Source: Calliopum simillimum (taxonomy: Eukaryota > Arthropoda > Insecta > Diptera > Lauxaniidae). Taken from it: 64,000 nucleotides of DNA. Under the pieces are notes generated by a model. It was not told where the DNA came from. It made no database searches and saw only the letters and a program-made list of their open reading frames with translations. Below are positions 34,626 through 46,869 of the stretch, piece after piece (the stretch's first letter is position 1; each line of letters starts with the position of its first letter). The position numbers and the translations under genes were made by a program. The DNA lies in assembly GCA_951812925.1 (NCBI GenBank), contig OX638368.1, positions 123,837,309 to 123,901,308 of the forward strand. The letters are read 5' to 3'.

Positions 34626-35567
34626 CTAGTAAGGGTGGTATCTTTGGCCTGGCCAAAAACTAAATACCCTACACTGCATTTCAAGTATAATATTAGGAGA
34701 GTATAAGAACAAATTGCTTATATGGGAAGTGCCACGCCCTCACCTCCGAGCTTACCTTGATTTTGCGTAAAGCTTGGATTTACTGTTCTGAGTGTTTGAG
34801 TAAAATTCGGTTAGGTTTTCTTATATGGGAGGTGCCACGCCCTCTAATCTTACTTCGCCTACTTTAAGCTCAGAGTTTACAATTAATGTACTTCGTGTTT
34901 GAGTGAAATTTGGTTGGATTATCTCAAAAAACACTTTCATTATATAATTTTGAAACATTTGCTTATATGGGAGGTGCCACGCCCTCTTGTCCGAGTTTAC
35001 CTAGATCTTGCGTATAGCATGCATTTATAGATCCGAGTGTTTGAGTGTAATTTGGTTGGGTTATCTCAAAAAACGCTTTCCGTATAACATTTTGAAACTT
35101 TTGTTTAAATGCGAGGTGCCACGCCCTCTAGTCCGAATTCGCCTAGTTTTTGCTCAGAGCTTATATTTACTTTTCCTATTATTTATGTGTATTTTGCTTC
35201 TGTTATTGCCAATAATGCTGTTATTATTGCATTTTGAATTTATTTTTTGTATGGGCGGTAGGCGTGTCCGTTGACTGATTTCGCTCATTTTCAATCCCCC
35301 GAGTTAACTTTTACGACGGAGGCTGTGCACCAAATTTCATTGAATTAAGTTGCTCAGTTTTCCCAAAAAATGTATTTCCACACACACCCAGCCAGCCAGC
35401 CAGCCACCCAGCCAGCCAGCCAAACAGACGGACATGGCTATATCGACTCAGGAGGTGACGCTGATCAAGAATGTATATACTTTTCTATATCTGCCACGCC
35501 TCCTTCTCTGCGTTACAAACGGAAGGAGAAAGTGAATATACCCTGGGTTGGGTGTAGGGTATAAAAA
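34626..35567 (-). mobile_element. DINE/Helitron-like element, copy B
   Basis: On the minus strand the element begins TTTTTATACCCTACACCC (35567 downward) and ends with the hairpin TTTTTGGCCAGGCCAAAG, then CTTACTAG (CTAG at 34626-34629) followed by T, as in copy A. Three to four tandem units (GCCACGCCCTC in plus-strand reading at 34731, 34834, 34975 and 35118) have the 142-bp period, one of them partial. The 5' part with a CAGC/CAGCC-rich tract (35383-35425) matches copy A closely. At 942 bp with no large insertion, this is the cleaner copy. No protein is encoded. Confidence 0.75.
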
Positions 35568-38221
35568 CAGTTAGCACCACTGAATTCCCCGTACCCGAAT
35601 AAGGTAAGAACGACCATTTTCCCGTCAAACCATATTTTGGGGTAGAACAGGGTTACCATCTACATGTGACTTTTTGCTCAAGACAGCAGTTTTCGGACAG
35701 TGCGACTCGTTTGCTATAGTAACTTGTAACTAAATAATAACACTATGCAACACTAAACCTTGAGTGAGATCTCGATAATTTTCTTTGGTACATTTTCGAT
35801 TGCCTAGTCTGAATCTGCAAACTGTTTTTACCAATCGGGTCTAAAAGACGTAGAAAAACTAAGAAGTAAACCAGTAAACAGCACAAGATATTGTATAAAG
35901 GCTCACACCTAACAAAGCTGGGCAAGAAAGATGGCAAAGTAAAAGCATCGGGTGCTGGAAAGCGCACATTAGTACTTCAAATTTCCAGAATCTACACACT
36001 AAAAAATGATAGTTTACTTTTCTTACTTTTGATTTCCTTTATTATTGATTTTAAGCTTTTTTGGTGTCAAATTCCTCTTTTTTTCCAAATAAGTTTGAAA
36101 ATTATTCCATAAATGTATGAAATTTATTCCAAAATAGTTTAAAAATAATACTTTTTTTGATACCTAATGATGCAGTTTTATAGAACAAAATTACATCAGA
36201 AAGGTAGCGTCAATACTTTTTCTAAAAAGTCATATTTTTTCTTCTTTGTGACAGGCATCTTTATTACTTTTTTTATTCAATTTCTTCTAAAACTTTTTTC
36301 TTAACAAAAATGAATCCTATAGAAAAAGTATTAGCAATGATAAACCTAAACTTAAGATATTGCATTTTAGAAAAATGTTACATATCTCTTTTTTCTATTT
36401 GGCTATGAGGCATAAGCAACACTTAAAATTTGTTTATACAATTTACTTTAAACATTCAATTCCGTATACATGTAGGGGCACATTGCCTTAAACTTTCTGT
36501 TATTTCCTTTTGCAATTATGCTTTATTTTTGCTTCAACACGACCGTTGTTTTCCTTCTGGGGACATTTAACTTAATTTAAGATACGCACACACACACACA
36601 CACACACACTCAACTTGATCCTTCGCAGGGAAAATGTTAACAATTTAATCAAATACACATCGTATACAATATTTATGTTATGCCACTGTCAACAAAGCAA
36701 AATGTGAGCCAAAAAACGTGCGAACCAAAAATCGCCTAAAGCGACAGCACCCGCACCACCACCAGTACCACGAATGAAGTTCAAGTGGATTTGTGTCCAT
36801 CTCATAAGTACAACGTACGTTACAATGTTGCAGCACAAGGAGAACAACAAGTGCCCGTTGGGATTTCAAGTCCAGCCAAACAACGCCTACACATTCTTTG
36901 GCTAATTCCATTGCGCTCTTATTGGCCCTTAGCGACGACCATGTAGCATGTACTTTAAGTAAAAAAAAAAAAAGAAAACCTTCACAACAGTTGGCAAATT
37001 CACATAAAAAGGATAAAAAGGAAAAAATATCCTGAAATATTTGGCAAAATACAAATCTGCCTGGATATGCGTATAACACACGCGTTCTTATGTTATTGGC
37101 CACAGTCGCATTAAAACCAACTTAATAGAGTATTAAATCAGTTGTGGAAGACAGAAATTTATGTGAATGTCCAATTTAATCTGAATATCAAATGAAAATA
37201 ACAAGACTTTATTTTGGTGCGATATAGTATGCTACGCATTATAAGGCAAGAGTGAAATTTGTCTAAGATTGGTTGTTTATTCTAAACTTAAGCTTGAAAG
37301 GTACATTCACTACGAGATATACCCTTAGACTAAAAATGTTTGGTAGTTAAGCAATATCTACTTGAAGTTTCCAATGTAAATTCAATACTTTCAAATTGAT
37401 TTTAAACTTTAAAGGAGCTTGTGCTTAGCAAAATTATCCATTCGATTTCAACAAAAATCCACTAGAATTGAAATTTTATGGAAAATGTCACCCTATTTGG
37501 TATGAAACTTATGCACCAACTTCAACTGCTGCTGTTACTTCCTTCCATCCTGTCTTACTCCCAAACACTCATTGCCGTAGTCACCATATGCTAACAGCTG
37601 TGTGCATTTACTCGTTCACTTCACTCGCTCACTCGCTCGCTACTCTTAGCAGTCATCCAGCTGTCAATTTGCTATCGATTTTGTTGTTAACAGCTTTTCC
37701 CAGAGACCAATAAAATAATTGAAATATTTTGCAGTTCCGATAACGTTTTGCATTGTTTGTTGTTGTTGTTTGTGTTGTTGTTTTTCCTGCATTTAGTTGC
37801 CTCAGCTCCTTCTGCGTAATATTGCATTTCGTAATGTCGTTGTTTGTTGATTTCTTTTCCCTTTTACTTCCTTTTTATCTTTGTTACTTTATGGTTTTGT
37901 TTCTATTTCTAACTAATAGAAGTCGTAAGGTTTTGTTACAAAATGAATGCTTTACATATACATACATATATATATTTATACTTGTATGTATGTATATGCA
38001 AACGGCACCTGCGGCCTCGCTCAGCAGCTTAACCCACTACGACCTTTGGGAGTCCCAGGAAATGAATCAATTCAAGTTTGTTGATAGTCCGTCATATATG
38101 TTTTACTTCTAGTATATGGGTGATTTTTCAAAAAAAGTACCATTTAATGTCCCGGGGCTCAAAAACATGTTCAAACTTAAAATTTGATATTCTTACTATT
38201 GAATACAGATATTTAACCAGA
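35568..38221. other. Non-coding stretch with microsatellites
   Basis: A CA repeat lies at 36586-36609, with TGT/TTG runs at 37758-37785 and an ATATAC/ATGTATGT tract at 37955-38000. The longest open frame (141 codons, minus, 36678-37103) is rich in F, C, W and L and shows no known domain or family resemblance; I leave it uncalled. No splice-linked exons are apparent. Confidence 0.5.
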
Positions 38222-39153
38222 GTATCTACTAGGAATTCCAATTTTTGGACTTTTTGCGATCCCGGGATTTCGGGATCAGATATTTTTGAATTTTTTTTTT
38301 TCGTAAATAGAACAGAATTTAGTATTAAAAATTCCTAATATTTTATCTTATATGCCCCTACTACACCCCTACAAAGATATTTTATTTAAAAAAGAACAAT
38401 TTCTCAAAGCAGATACATTTTTTTAAGCAATTCACGCCTTTTATAAAAAACAAAAATTCATAAAAATTTATTTACTTCAAAAACAAGCATAAAGGTACAT
38501 TGCTGCATTATATGCTTAGTTAAATACATATCGATACCTTAGAGCGCTATAGTTCTATCTCCATTTTTTCAATTATTGGGAAATGCAAAAAGAATACTTC
38601 AAGCAGTGGTTATTTAGAATTGGCTGCGATTTTGAAAAAACTATACATGCAATAATTTTACCTTAGTATATTTTAACATAATTTTGTATTAAAAACTAAT
38701 TTTATTAATTTTTAACAAAATCAATTTAACAAATTATATGGAAATGCACTACTATTCAAATAAACGACACATTTAGTAAATTTTATGAGCGACTAGCATT
38801 TCCCGGTGTGCATTGCGATACCTTCTTTTGTATGGAGGGCAGAGCATTTCCAATTAAACCAATGAATGTAAATTGTTCCGATGCAATTTATATGCGCACC
38901 AAAACTCATCTATGTGTATTAGATAGTTTCAGAGGTATGATTCTTTTTTAAGGACATGGGATCGCCCATTTTTCCCTTAGACATTATTTGTCCCCTGACT
39001 CTTAATACACATACCACATCTCATCCATATCCTTTAAATGATTTCAGAGACATGAAAAATTATTTTTTTTCGAATCATGGAAAAAACAAGAAATTTTCAA
39101 AAATTTCTGGTTCTGGCCTTTGGGTGAAAAAAAAAATGTTTCCACTAAAAACA

Positions 39154-39412
39154 TCGTCACTTTTAGGCCAGATTCACGAAATTTCAAATTTTTCAGTTTT
39201 GCACTAATGTGGTTTTCTTGTACAAAATGGTTCAATAAAGTTATGCCAGAAGTATGAAAGCTATATCTGAAGTGGTTTAACAGCAAATGCAAAGTTTATT
39301 ACACGAAAAAGCAAGATTTACATATAATGTTCATATTTAAAAAAATTTCAAATAGCAATTTCTCAAATTCAAAAATTTTCACATTCGTGAATCTGGCCTA
39401 AGAGTGACGACA
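39154..39412. mobile_element. Palindromic insertion inside the hAT element
   Basis: GTCACTTTTAGGCCAGATTC on the left and its near inverse GAATCTGGCCTAAGAGTGAC on the right bound about 260 bp. CACGAA against TTCGTG and CAAATTTTT-type text continue the pairing inward. The outer ACATCGTCACT/AGTGACGACATGT text also pairs. It is non-coding, and either a nested MITE or part of the hAT interior. Confidence 0.5.
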
Positions 39413-39689
39413 TGTAAAATGTCATGAAGGTGTAGAAAAGACGAAAAAAATTAAAAAATTTTCTTAAAAATGTGACTTATTTGAATATTCAGAGGAGATG
39501 GCACAGTAGCGCTCTTCAAAAAATTACAGTTTGGAGATAGGATTTTTCTTAATCCTCGAATATTTCGGTGATTTGGTGGTATTTTGACATCCCCCAGAAA
39601 AATAAAAAATTAAAACAATTTCAACAATATAAATTAAAACAATAAAAAATTGACAGTCAGAGAAAAAATCATACAGAAAAACATAAGAG

Positions 39690-39980
39690 AACTAGTCTGA
39701 AGTGCCTTTTAGTAAAAATGATATTACTCAAAGCAGATTTTCTTTCTTTATAATATCAATAGTTATTTTGATTGGTTGAAGAGTACGAGCTAATTGTTTA
39801 ATAATTTTAAATTCGCTACAGTGGATCGAAGAAACCTTTAAGTCAATACAAGCTGTTTTTATGCTACTCTCAAGCATCATAAAGCGCTGCAGCATATCTA
39901 AAAGACTACTCCATCTCGTTTTGCAATCTAAGATTAACTTCAGCTCTTTATTATGTTCAATTTAACCATAATGTTGGTGA
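39690..39980 (-). pseudogene. hAT transposase fragment
   Basis: One minus-strand frame reads ELKLILDCKTRWSSLLDMLQ, RFMMLESSIKTACIDLKVSS and FKIIKQLARTLQPIKITIDI to a stop at 39728-39730. TRWSS.LDMLQRF is the conserved (T/S)RWNS..DMLERF motif in the C-terminal half of hAT transposases, and the following residues fit the same region. The N-terminal zinc finger, most catalytic residues and the dimerisation tail are absent or unreadable. This fragment supports the hAT call for 38230-40122. Confidence 0.82.
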
Positions 39981-40672
39981 TTTTTGGAACATTCTAACAA
40001 TTTTTCTAACCTAAAAAACTTAGAAAAGAAATCCCGGGATTGGTAGCACTAATCCCGGGATTTTTGGGACTGCAAAAAGGCTCGAATCCCGGGATCCCGG
40101 AATCCCGGGACTGAAATCCCTAGTATCTACACGAGTTGCTTAAAAAAAACAAATTTTTAATATTTTACTATGAAATTATAACATGAAGCGTTAAAACGTC
40201 ACTCTCCGTCCTGTTCCTAACCGCTTCTTAGTAAACCTGATTTGCCCGTTTCGCATATTACATTATTTTCTAAAAAAATACTTACACTACATTGTTTGAA
40301 TTATATTTCAGCTACTATTTTTCTGTGTTAACTCTTCGAAAAGTTTTTCTTGTATAGAATTGATATACAAGGACGTTGATCCCTCCTTTTAGACTATCTC
40401 CGCTCAGTTTTTCTTATTCTTACTGTATTTTTTTAAAATATTGAGTAAATAAAGAACTGAAAGTGAAGAGAAAGAGAGGCTATCCACCCGTTTCATTTCT
40501 TTTTAATGATTTTCATTGTAATATTCCTTTTTTACAACATTTCGTCATTCTCCGTTTCATCATTCTCCGTGGAGGGCTACCTGGTTTTTTTTAGTTTTGC
40601 TTAAACTATTTATTTAAAAAATAAAAATTTAAATTTAGTCTTAAATTAACTTTTTTAAAATACAATAGTTTT

Positions 40673-41287
40673 AAGGGTTGCCACCTGGTTGTTTTCGAAA
40701 ATCTAATGTAAATCTTACTTTTTCCGAATAAATTGAAATTTTTGGTTTCAGAAAATCTCAAATAAACTTTGTTAAAATTTTACAAAACTTTTGGTGTTAC
40801 GTCCCGGTTTTTTTGTTTAAAAAAAAAAATAAAAAATTTGGTCTTAAAACACTAAAACAAACTTTTAAAAAATCGAACAAAAATTTTTAGTGAGAAGCAG
40901 TTAGGGTTGCCACTTGGTTATTTTCGAAATCTTATATAATTCCTAGTTTTCTTGACTTAATTGAATCTTTAGGTTTCAGAAACGCTCAAATTAACTTTTT
41001 TTAAATTTTACAAAACTTTCGGTGTTGCCACCCGGTTGTTTTGTTAGTTTCACTTAAAACATTTAATTAAAAAAAAAAATTTAAATTTAGTCTTAAAATA
41101 GTTCTAAAATGTAATTCTCAAAATATATGATTCAAGCAAAACTTAAAAAAACAAGCGTATGGCAACACTGAAATTTTTTTTAAAGTTGTAAAGAAGCTTA
41201 TCAGTGCGTTTCTGAAACCAATTTAAATTAAGTCAAAAAAGTTAAGATTTAAATTAAATTTTCGAAAACAACCATATGGCAACCCTA
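40673..41287. mobile_element. AGGGTTGCCA-terminated foldback, partly duplicated
   Basis: AGGGTTGCCACCTGGTTGTT opens the left side and its inverse, AACAACCATATGGCAACCCT, closes the right. Pairing continues over about 100 bp (CGAAAATCTAAT, GGTTTCAGAAA). A second direct copy starts near 40908 (AGGGTTGCCACTTGG), so the left half is duplicated at about 235-bp spacing. GGTGTTACGTCCCGG (about 40794-40808), GGTGTTGCCACCCGG (about 41021-41035) and GGCAACAC (41161) are further variants. Ends of the TAGGGTTGCCA type suggest hAT, but no target duplication is clear. Confidence 0.55.
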
Positions 41288-41360
41288 AAAATTTATGTTG
41301 GATTTTCAAAAGTTTATTCAAGCGTTTGGAGAATAAAATTTTATTTTATTATTTTAAATA

Positions 41361-41928
41361 TCGAGCCCTAACCACCAAAAAGACTGACACGATTTCGGAT
41401 TTTCGTTTTTTAATGAAAACCTATAATTCGTGTCCATACACATCTTCCCTACAAATTTCATAACTGTAAAAAGTACCATTACGGAGTTATAGCAAAAGCA
41501 ATTAAGACTTAACTGACATTTGAAGTATTTTGTTTATTTTTTTTGTGACTGCGAGTTGTTGGTTGTCTTTTTTTCTTTTTGTGTCAAAAATAATTTACAA
41601 ATAATGTAATAAAAAAGAAAATTTATTAAAAAGTCTTGATGCGGGTTAATAGTATATGCGTCCACAAATGTTTTTTGGTACAAAAACTGAAGATCAAATG
41701 GGGAACCTGGAAAAGAAAAAAGACTTAACAGACAAAATACTGAAAAATCGCCGTTATATTATAAATAGGTGAATGAAACTAGTTGCATCGCATTTCTTAC
41801 ACAAAATATAGCTTACATACTAAATTTCACTGTAATAGATATACTAAATGCACAGATATTTAAAAAAAAACTTTCTCCTGTAAAATTCACTTTTTGTCAG
41901 TTAAGTCTTTTTGGCGGTTAGGGCTCGA
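41361..41928. mobile_element. TA-flanked MITE, 568 bp
   Basis: The left end TCGAGCCCTAACCACCAAAA and the right end TTTTGGCGGTTAGGGCTCGA are inverted copies with one mismatch. The match continues with AGACT/AGTCT, and TA flanks both sides (41359-41360 and 41929-41930). The interior is AT-rich and non-coding. TA target use suggests a Tc1/mariner-type parent. Confidence 0.72.
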
Positions 41929-44900
41929 TATATTGTTTAACCAAAACAAACGATAGTGCACCGGACCCAGGTTCAAATTCTCCACTCGGTGAATTTCAAT
42001 TCCAATTTTTAAATTTCCATTAATTTGTACACATTTTACCTGAAGAGCTAAAAATGAAACATTTGTCCAATATAGCCGAGGTATAAGATAAAAAAAATTA
42101 TTAAAAAAAATTTCCATCCACACTGAGATTCAAACCCCGAACACATTGCTCAAAAATATAAATATAACAAACTCTTTGGCTATGAATCTTTTTGACACTT
42201 TTGTGTAAAACTTGAATTTCAAATAAAATTTGTTGAAATCTATCAATAAAATATAAAAAAAAATTGGCATTTTTCTGATCCGATTGTGATGCATAAAGAG
42301 ACAGTTGCTTACGCCCAACGTAAATAGAATTTAATATGTGATGGGACCATAATTTGGATTAGTCGGTTTCTTCCATGGAGTAGTTTGCAAACTAGTTTTA
42401 GAATAGTCACACAGCAATGTGTCAAATTCTCTCACAATTTATTTATTCAGAAAAATATCCCTGCAGGGAACCGGACTAAGTAGTTTAAGAGTAGTCCATT
42501 AACTAGTCCTCTACCAACCAGTACTAGTCCGACTTCAATCCCTTTTGCATTCAAGCAACTATTTTTTTTTTTTGTGTGTTGATGGCCTACGAAATTTCAA
42601 TTGACCCCTCATGCATTACTTTTACGCCAGTCTAGGGCTAGTTGTGGTATGAAGTAATCCTATAGTAATATATTTTTTTTTATTTGAATTTATAGTTTCT
42701 TAAAACAAATTAAATAATGTTAAATTACATTCATAACAGCATTAACAAAAATGAATTCATTATTTTCATTCATTTCCACAATTTATTTATTTACTTTGAC
42801 ACACAATTTAAGGGACACAAATTATTTCAAAATTAAAAAACGAAAATTGTAATTTGTTTTCGTCAAGATTCAAATTTATTTGCCCCTACAAACTAAAAAC
42901 TGATATCAAACTAGCCCCCACAGCATCTCTTTTTCATTAGTTTCGGGCTAGTACTAATTGTGAACTAGTATTTTTTGTATACTGTCTCATATTTTTACTG
43001 CAGGGATCGTTTTACTGTATTCCCTCAGTAGGTTAAAAAAAACCAGTGCTTAGTTGCATCAAGCAAAGGGTAAATAGATGGGAGTATTGGGTGCACATTG
43101 CATTCTCCTGGCATTTTCATAAATGTCTTCTTCCTTTTTTTGTTTTTGTTTTTGTCTTATGCGCTCTCATTTGACTTTGTGTCGACAGCTGTAATGCATG
43201 GCATCAGAGTCCTTGTCGTAGTAGTAGCAGTAGAAATAGTGGTAAATGTAGTAAATGCAAGAAAACTGGAAATAGATATGGTTTTAGACATATATGTAAG
43301 TACTTACGTTTGTGTGTGTGTGTGTGTGTGTGTGCAGCTAACGACAGACATGCAGATATTAAAATGGAGTTGAAATAACAGATAGTCAGCCAGTCAGCAG
43401 CGGCAGTGGCAGCAGCATTAGAAAGACAGAAGAAAAGTCCTTAAAGTTTTCGTTACCGATGAATGTGGCAAAATAATTCAAGTTTTCACTTTGTGATTTA
43501 TTGGTTTAAGGTAGACTCTACGCAGTAAATGCAGTGCACTATTGTTGGGTGAATGGGGGCGGATTGTTGGTTGCTGCTGATTGTGGTTTGCGTATCAGTG
43601 ATTGCTGCTGCTGCTGCCACTGCTGATGATGAGCGAGAAGATTGCGGGTTTATGTGAATGCAATTTTTCTACCAAACTTTTAGCTTTTTGTACAACAAAA
43701 GTTTCTTTTTCGTTTCGAGATTTTCTTTTAAGTTTCAATTCACTTGCAATTTTTCTGATGTGATTTTTTCTTCCAACGTCGGTTCTTTGTTTTTATAAAG
43801 AAAAAAAGTTAAAAAAAATTGCAAACTTTGAAGAACAAAAAAAAAAATGGAATTTTTCTTTTAGAAAAAATTAAGGCAAAACTTTTTTTTTTGGAATTTT
43901 TTCATGCATTTTGTGAATCTTTTTGTCGAGCTTTGGCATGGCAATTACACAAAATCATATGGATCTGGCATGTATGTATGTTCGTCGCCATAGCGCTGTG
44001 TTCATCTTTTGTTTTCGACGTCTTCTTCTTCTTTTACTTTTAGATACTGCTCCGTTCATGTCCTTTTTTATTTTTTACCGCTGCTCCTGTGTCATGTTGT
44101 GCGCCTTTTGACTTGTTTTGATATTCTAATCTGATGGATTTTTCGATATGGTTTCTGCATTTCGACTCCGGTCGACTCCACTCCACAACTCTTACTTAGC
44201 TGCGCTGTCTCTCCACTCTGCGGTTTGTGGTCGAGCATAGATGAAATATAGTTTTTGTTTGTGTCAGCGCTATTCGCGTGGATTTTTTCTTCCTTGATTT
44301 TTTTCCAACAACAATTGGAATTGTATTCTTGGTACTTGGCCATGTTTTTTTTGTATGTGTGTGTTATTGTTATCGTTGTCCTTGTCGTGAATTCTGATTG
44401 TTGGTCCACCATCAACAAATTTTTTTTGCAATGGGATTTTCTCTTGTTATGTTCCAAGTTGTAAGTAAATCTTCATTTTTTTGTTTTTTTTCCTAATTTT
44501 TGTGTAAGCGTTTTTTTCGTGGAACTAAAAATGTTGAATCAATTAAGAACCAACAACCATAGGGATATATACATTTGCTGTATCTTAATTGAATCTTTCA
44601 ACTAAAGTATTCCAAGAAAAAATATTTATAGATTTAAAGAACATCACTTAAGTAGCTGAAAAATTCTCGGAAATATTGTTTATTATGAGTTGGAAAATTA
44701 AGTTTCGATAAATTAGAATTTAATTCTTAAGGTTATCCTTTCTACTAGAAAATATTATGATAAATTCTTAGATACTTATTTTCAATACTTAACTTTTATA
44801 TACCTAAAAATATGCATATATGCATATAATATATCCATATGTAGAAAATCAATATATTGAAGTTTTTATATTAAAACATTAATTATGCAACACAAAAATC

Positions 44901-46069
44901 TGATTTTGATCTCAGTAATTCAGACTCGCTGATTTCGAATCTGACAACCGTTTTTTCCTATCACGTCTGAGATACGAGTTATCTTTGATTTAAAGGGCGA
45001 AAATGCTATTTTCAGACAAATTGCATATATTCATTACTTTATCTTTATGACTTTTCGAGATATCATCCATTGAAGAAAAGGTATTGCCCATATGACTATA
45101 TGAAATTTGTATACCTTTTCTTCAATAGATGATATTTCAGAAAGTAATTTTTCAATTGCAAAAAATAAAGTGATGGTTTAAAGAGGAAGGTCAGGGCTAG
45201 TCAGTGCCACTTACAAAAGTGAACTACAATATGTCTGAAAATACCGTGTTCCATATCTGAAAAAATAAAATTTTTCGTTAGATTGTAAACTTTCACCCTG
45301 CTAGCGTTCATAGTTTTCGAGATAAATTGCTTTTAAACTTGCCGACAATAACTTTTCAAAACTTTGGGTTAGCAGTTTTTAGAATCTTGTTCGACCAAAA
45401 ACTCGAAATATTTTAGATTTTAAAGCCAATTTTGGCTTGTATTGCTTAGGGTAAGACCGGGAGAGGTCGATAGCATTTAAATATGGACACAGTTTAATTC
45501 AGCGCACGAGAGTCTTCGGGGTGAGTAATTCGTTTAGCTGTAGTTGCAATTTTTAAAAAAACATTGGGAATGTGCACGACTGTTTTTTTTTTTTTGCATA
45601 TATTTTGAGAGGCTGCAATGCGGTTTGTATTTGATACAGCTTTATGGTGCATATATAAAAACAAACAGAATTGAATGTGATTTTATTTTCGGATGAACAC
45701 GAGCGCGATCTTACATGTTTATTCGTTTCGTGGCATTTTTACTCGGTATTTACCGAAAAGGAGAAATGGCACCCAATTACTGCGGGTAATATGGTTTTGG
45801 TGTATATTTGGGAGTTCAAGTATGATGGGCTAGAACGAAGAATTTTAGTCTAGTAGACTAAATGCTTCTTTCGATGATGGTGAAGAAAATATTTACATTC
45901 AAGATTAATCTGATGGTGCGTTGCATGTGAAAAAGATTATGCACAAGCCAATAAACCAGATGATTGAATCGAATGCCGTATGTGCAGTATATGGTCACAT
46001 AAAACATATACATCTTATACGAAAATATGTAACAATTCTGGCAACAAAACCTGAAAAACCACTAGGGTG
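41929..46069. other. Non-coding stretch with possible tRNA-like and palindromic scraps
   Basis: A minus-strand segment at 42125-42195 has GGGGTTTGAATCTC (B-box-like) and TAGCCAAAGAGTTTG (A-box-like), and 41970-41990 has AGGTTCAAATTCT; these may be decayed tRNA-derived repeats. Between 42390 and 42980 ACTAGT-type motifs recur and ATCCCTGCAG occurs inverted at 42459-42468 and 43000-43009, without a clear element. A GT repeat lies at 43310-43335. A short hairpin (arms GATATCATCCATTGAAGAAA and its inverse) lies at 45058-45136. No gene is recognised. Confidence 0.4.
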
Positions 46070-46361
46070 CCAAATCACCCATAATATGGTGGCATATCAC
46101 CCATAGGTTAGGGTGGCGGCAATTGCGTAAGCAAAAACCTCACATAGACCAACTAGGTCCATAGCGTTACCACAAAACTCCCTTCAGTTAGGAGAATAGC
46201 AGTGTTCTGGCTTCATGATTTTCATTTATATCGAAGGTTCCAGTTTTTAAGGCGAAATTCATTAGTTTCGATAATGCTGTTCCAGCTATCTCATTTATGG
46301 AGCCGAACATAGCCTGCCCAAGAGTTGCCATTCTGCGTCTGGTTAGCGCCGGGCAATAGCA
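46070..46361 (-). pseudogene. LINE 3' end, part 2 (after the insertion)
   Basis: On the minus strand the frame continues CYCPALTRRRMATLGQAMFG, SINEIAGTALSKLMNFALKTG and FDINENHEARTLLFS to a stop, followed by untranslated sequence. With the part at 49906-50065 this forms the cysteine/histidine C-terminal region of an I/LOA/R1-type LINE polyprotein. The CACTC element at 46362-49905 sits within the EHVLC-YCPAL block. Confidence 0.78.
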
Positions 46362-46690
46362 CACTCAAAAAAATATGACGGTAAAAACAACAAATTTAAC
46401 AGTAAAAACAATTGTAAAAACAGTCAAAAAGACTCCCATTACATTTACAGTCATTTTAACTGGAAATTGTAGGTCATTTTTTTTTTTACTGTCTTTTACA
46501 ATTTATTGCAACCGACAGTCAAAAATTACAGTCAAATGACAAAAACTGTTTTTTATCAAATGACTGTAAATCGCAGTTATTTAAATGGTTTTACAGTCAA
46601 AAATTCAATTACTGTTTTTTCTAGATTAACTGTAATTTACAGTTATTTTAATTGTTTTAAAGTCAAAATTAAATAACGAATTTTTTTTTT
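46362..46690. repeat. Left subterminal motif array
   Basis: At least twelve ACAGTnAAA-type words in direct or inverted orientation lie within about 300 bp of the left end, for example AACAGTAAAAAC, ACAGTCAAAAA, GACAGTCAAAAATTACAGTC, GACTGTAAAT and AACTGTAATTTACAGTT. Such arrays near the ends are expected binding sites of a CACTA-type transposase. A run of about 22 T (46680-46701) ends the block. Confidence 0.7.
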
Positions 46691-46869
46691 TTTTTTTTTT
46701 ATTTATTGATTTATTCATCTAGTGCAGCTTACATTTTATAAAAATTTATTGAAAATACAGTAGTTTGTGTAGTTTATATTTAAAGGAAAAATTTTACTTT
46801 AGCGACTGTTGTTGTTTTTTTGTGTTGCCCAAATAGGGCTCTAGAAATTAATTACAACAACAACAACAA

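Larger units (their letters stand above)
38230..40122 (-). mobile_element. hAT element, 1.9 kb, deleted
   Basis: The left end TAGGAATTCCAATTTTTGG and the inverse of the right end, TAGGGATTTCAGTCCCGGGA, are diverged TIRs beginning TAGG, typical of hAT. Both are flanked by a perfect 8-bp duplication GTATCTAC (38222-38229 and 40123-40130) fitting the hAT consensus nTnnnnAn. CCCGGGATT-type motifs cluster at both ends (38260-38280 and 40030-40115) and look like subterminal repeats. The interior keeps only a transposase fragment and also contains a palindrome at 39154-39412. Confidence 0.88.

Noticed and set aside
36678..37103. 141-codon open frame on the minus strand as a gene
   Set aside because: Composition is F/C/W/L-rich, with no domain, no flanking exon signals and no resemblance to a known family.
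42459..43009. Element bounded by inverted ATCCCTGCAG
   Set aside because: The inverted match ends after 10 bases, CTGCAG is itself palindromic, and no target duplication is visible.
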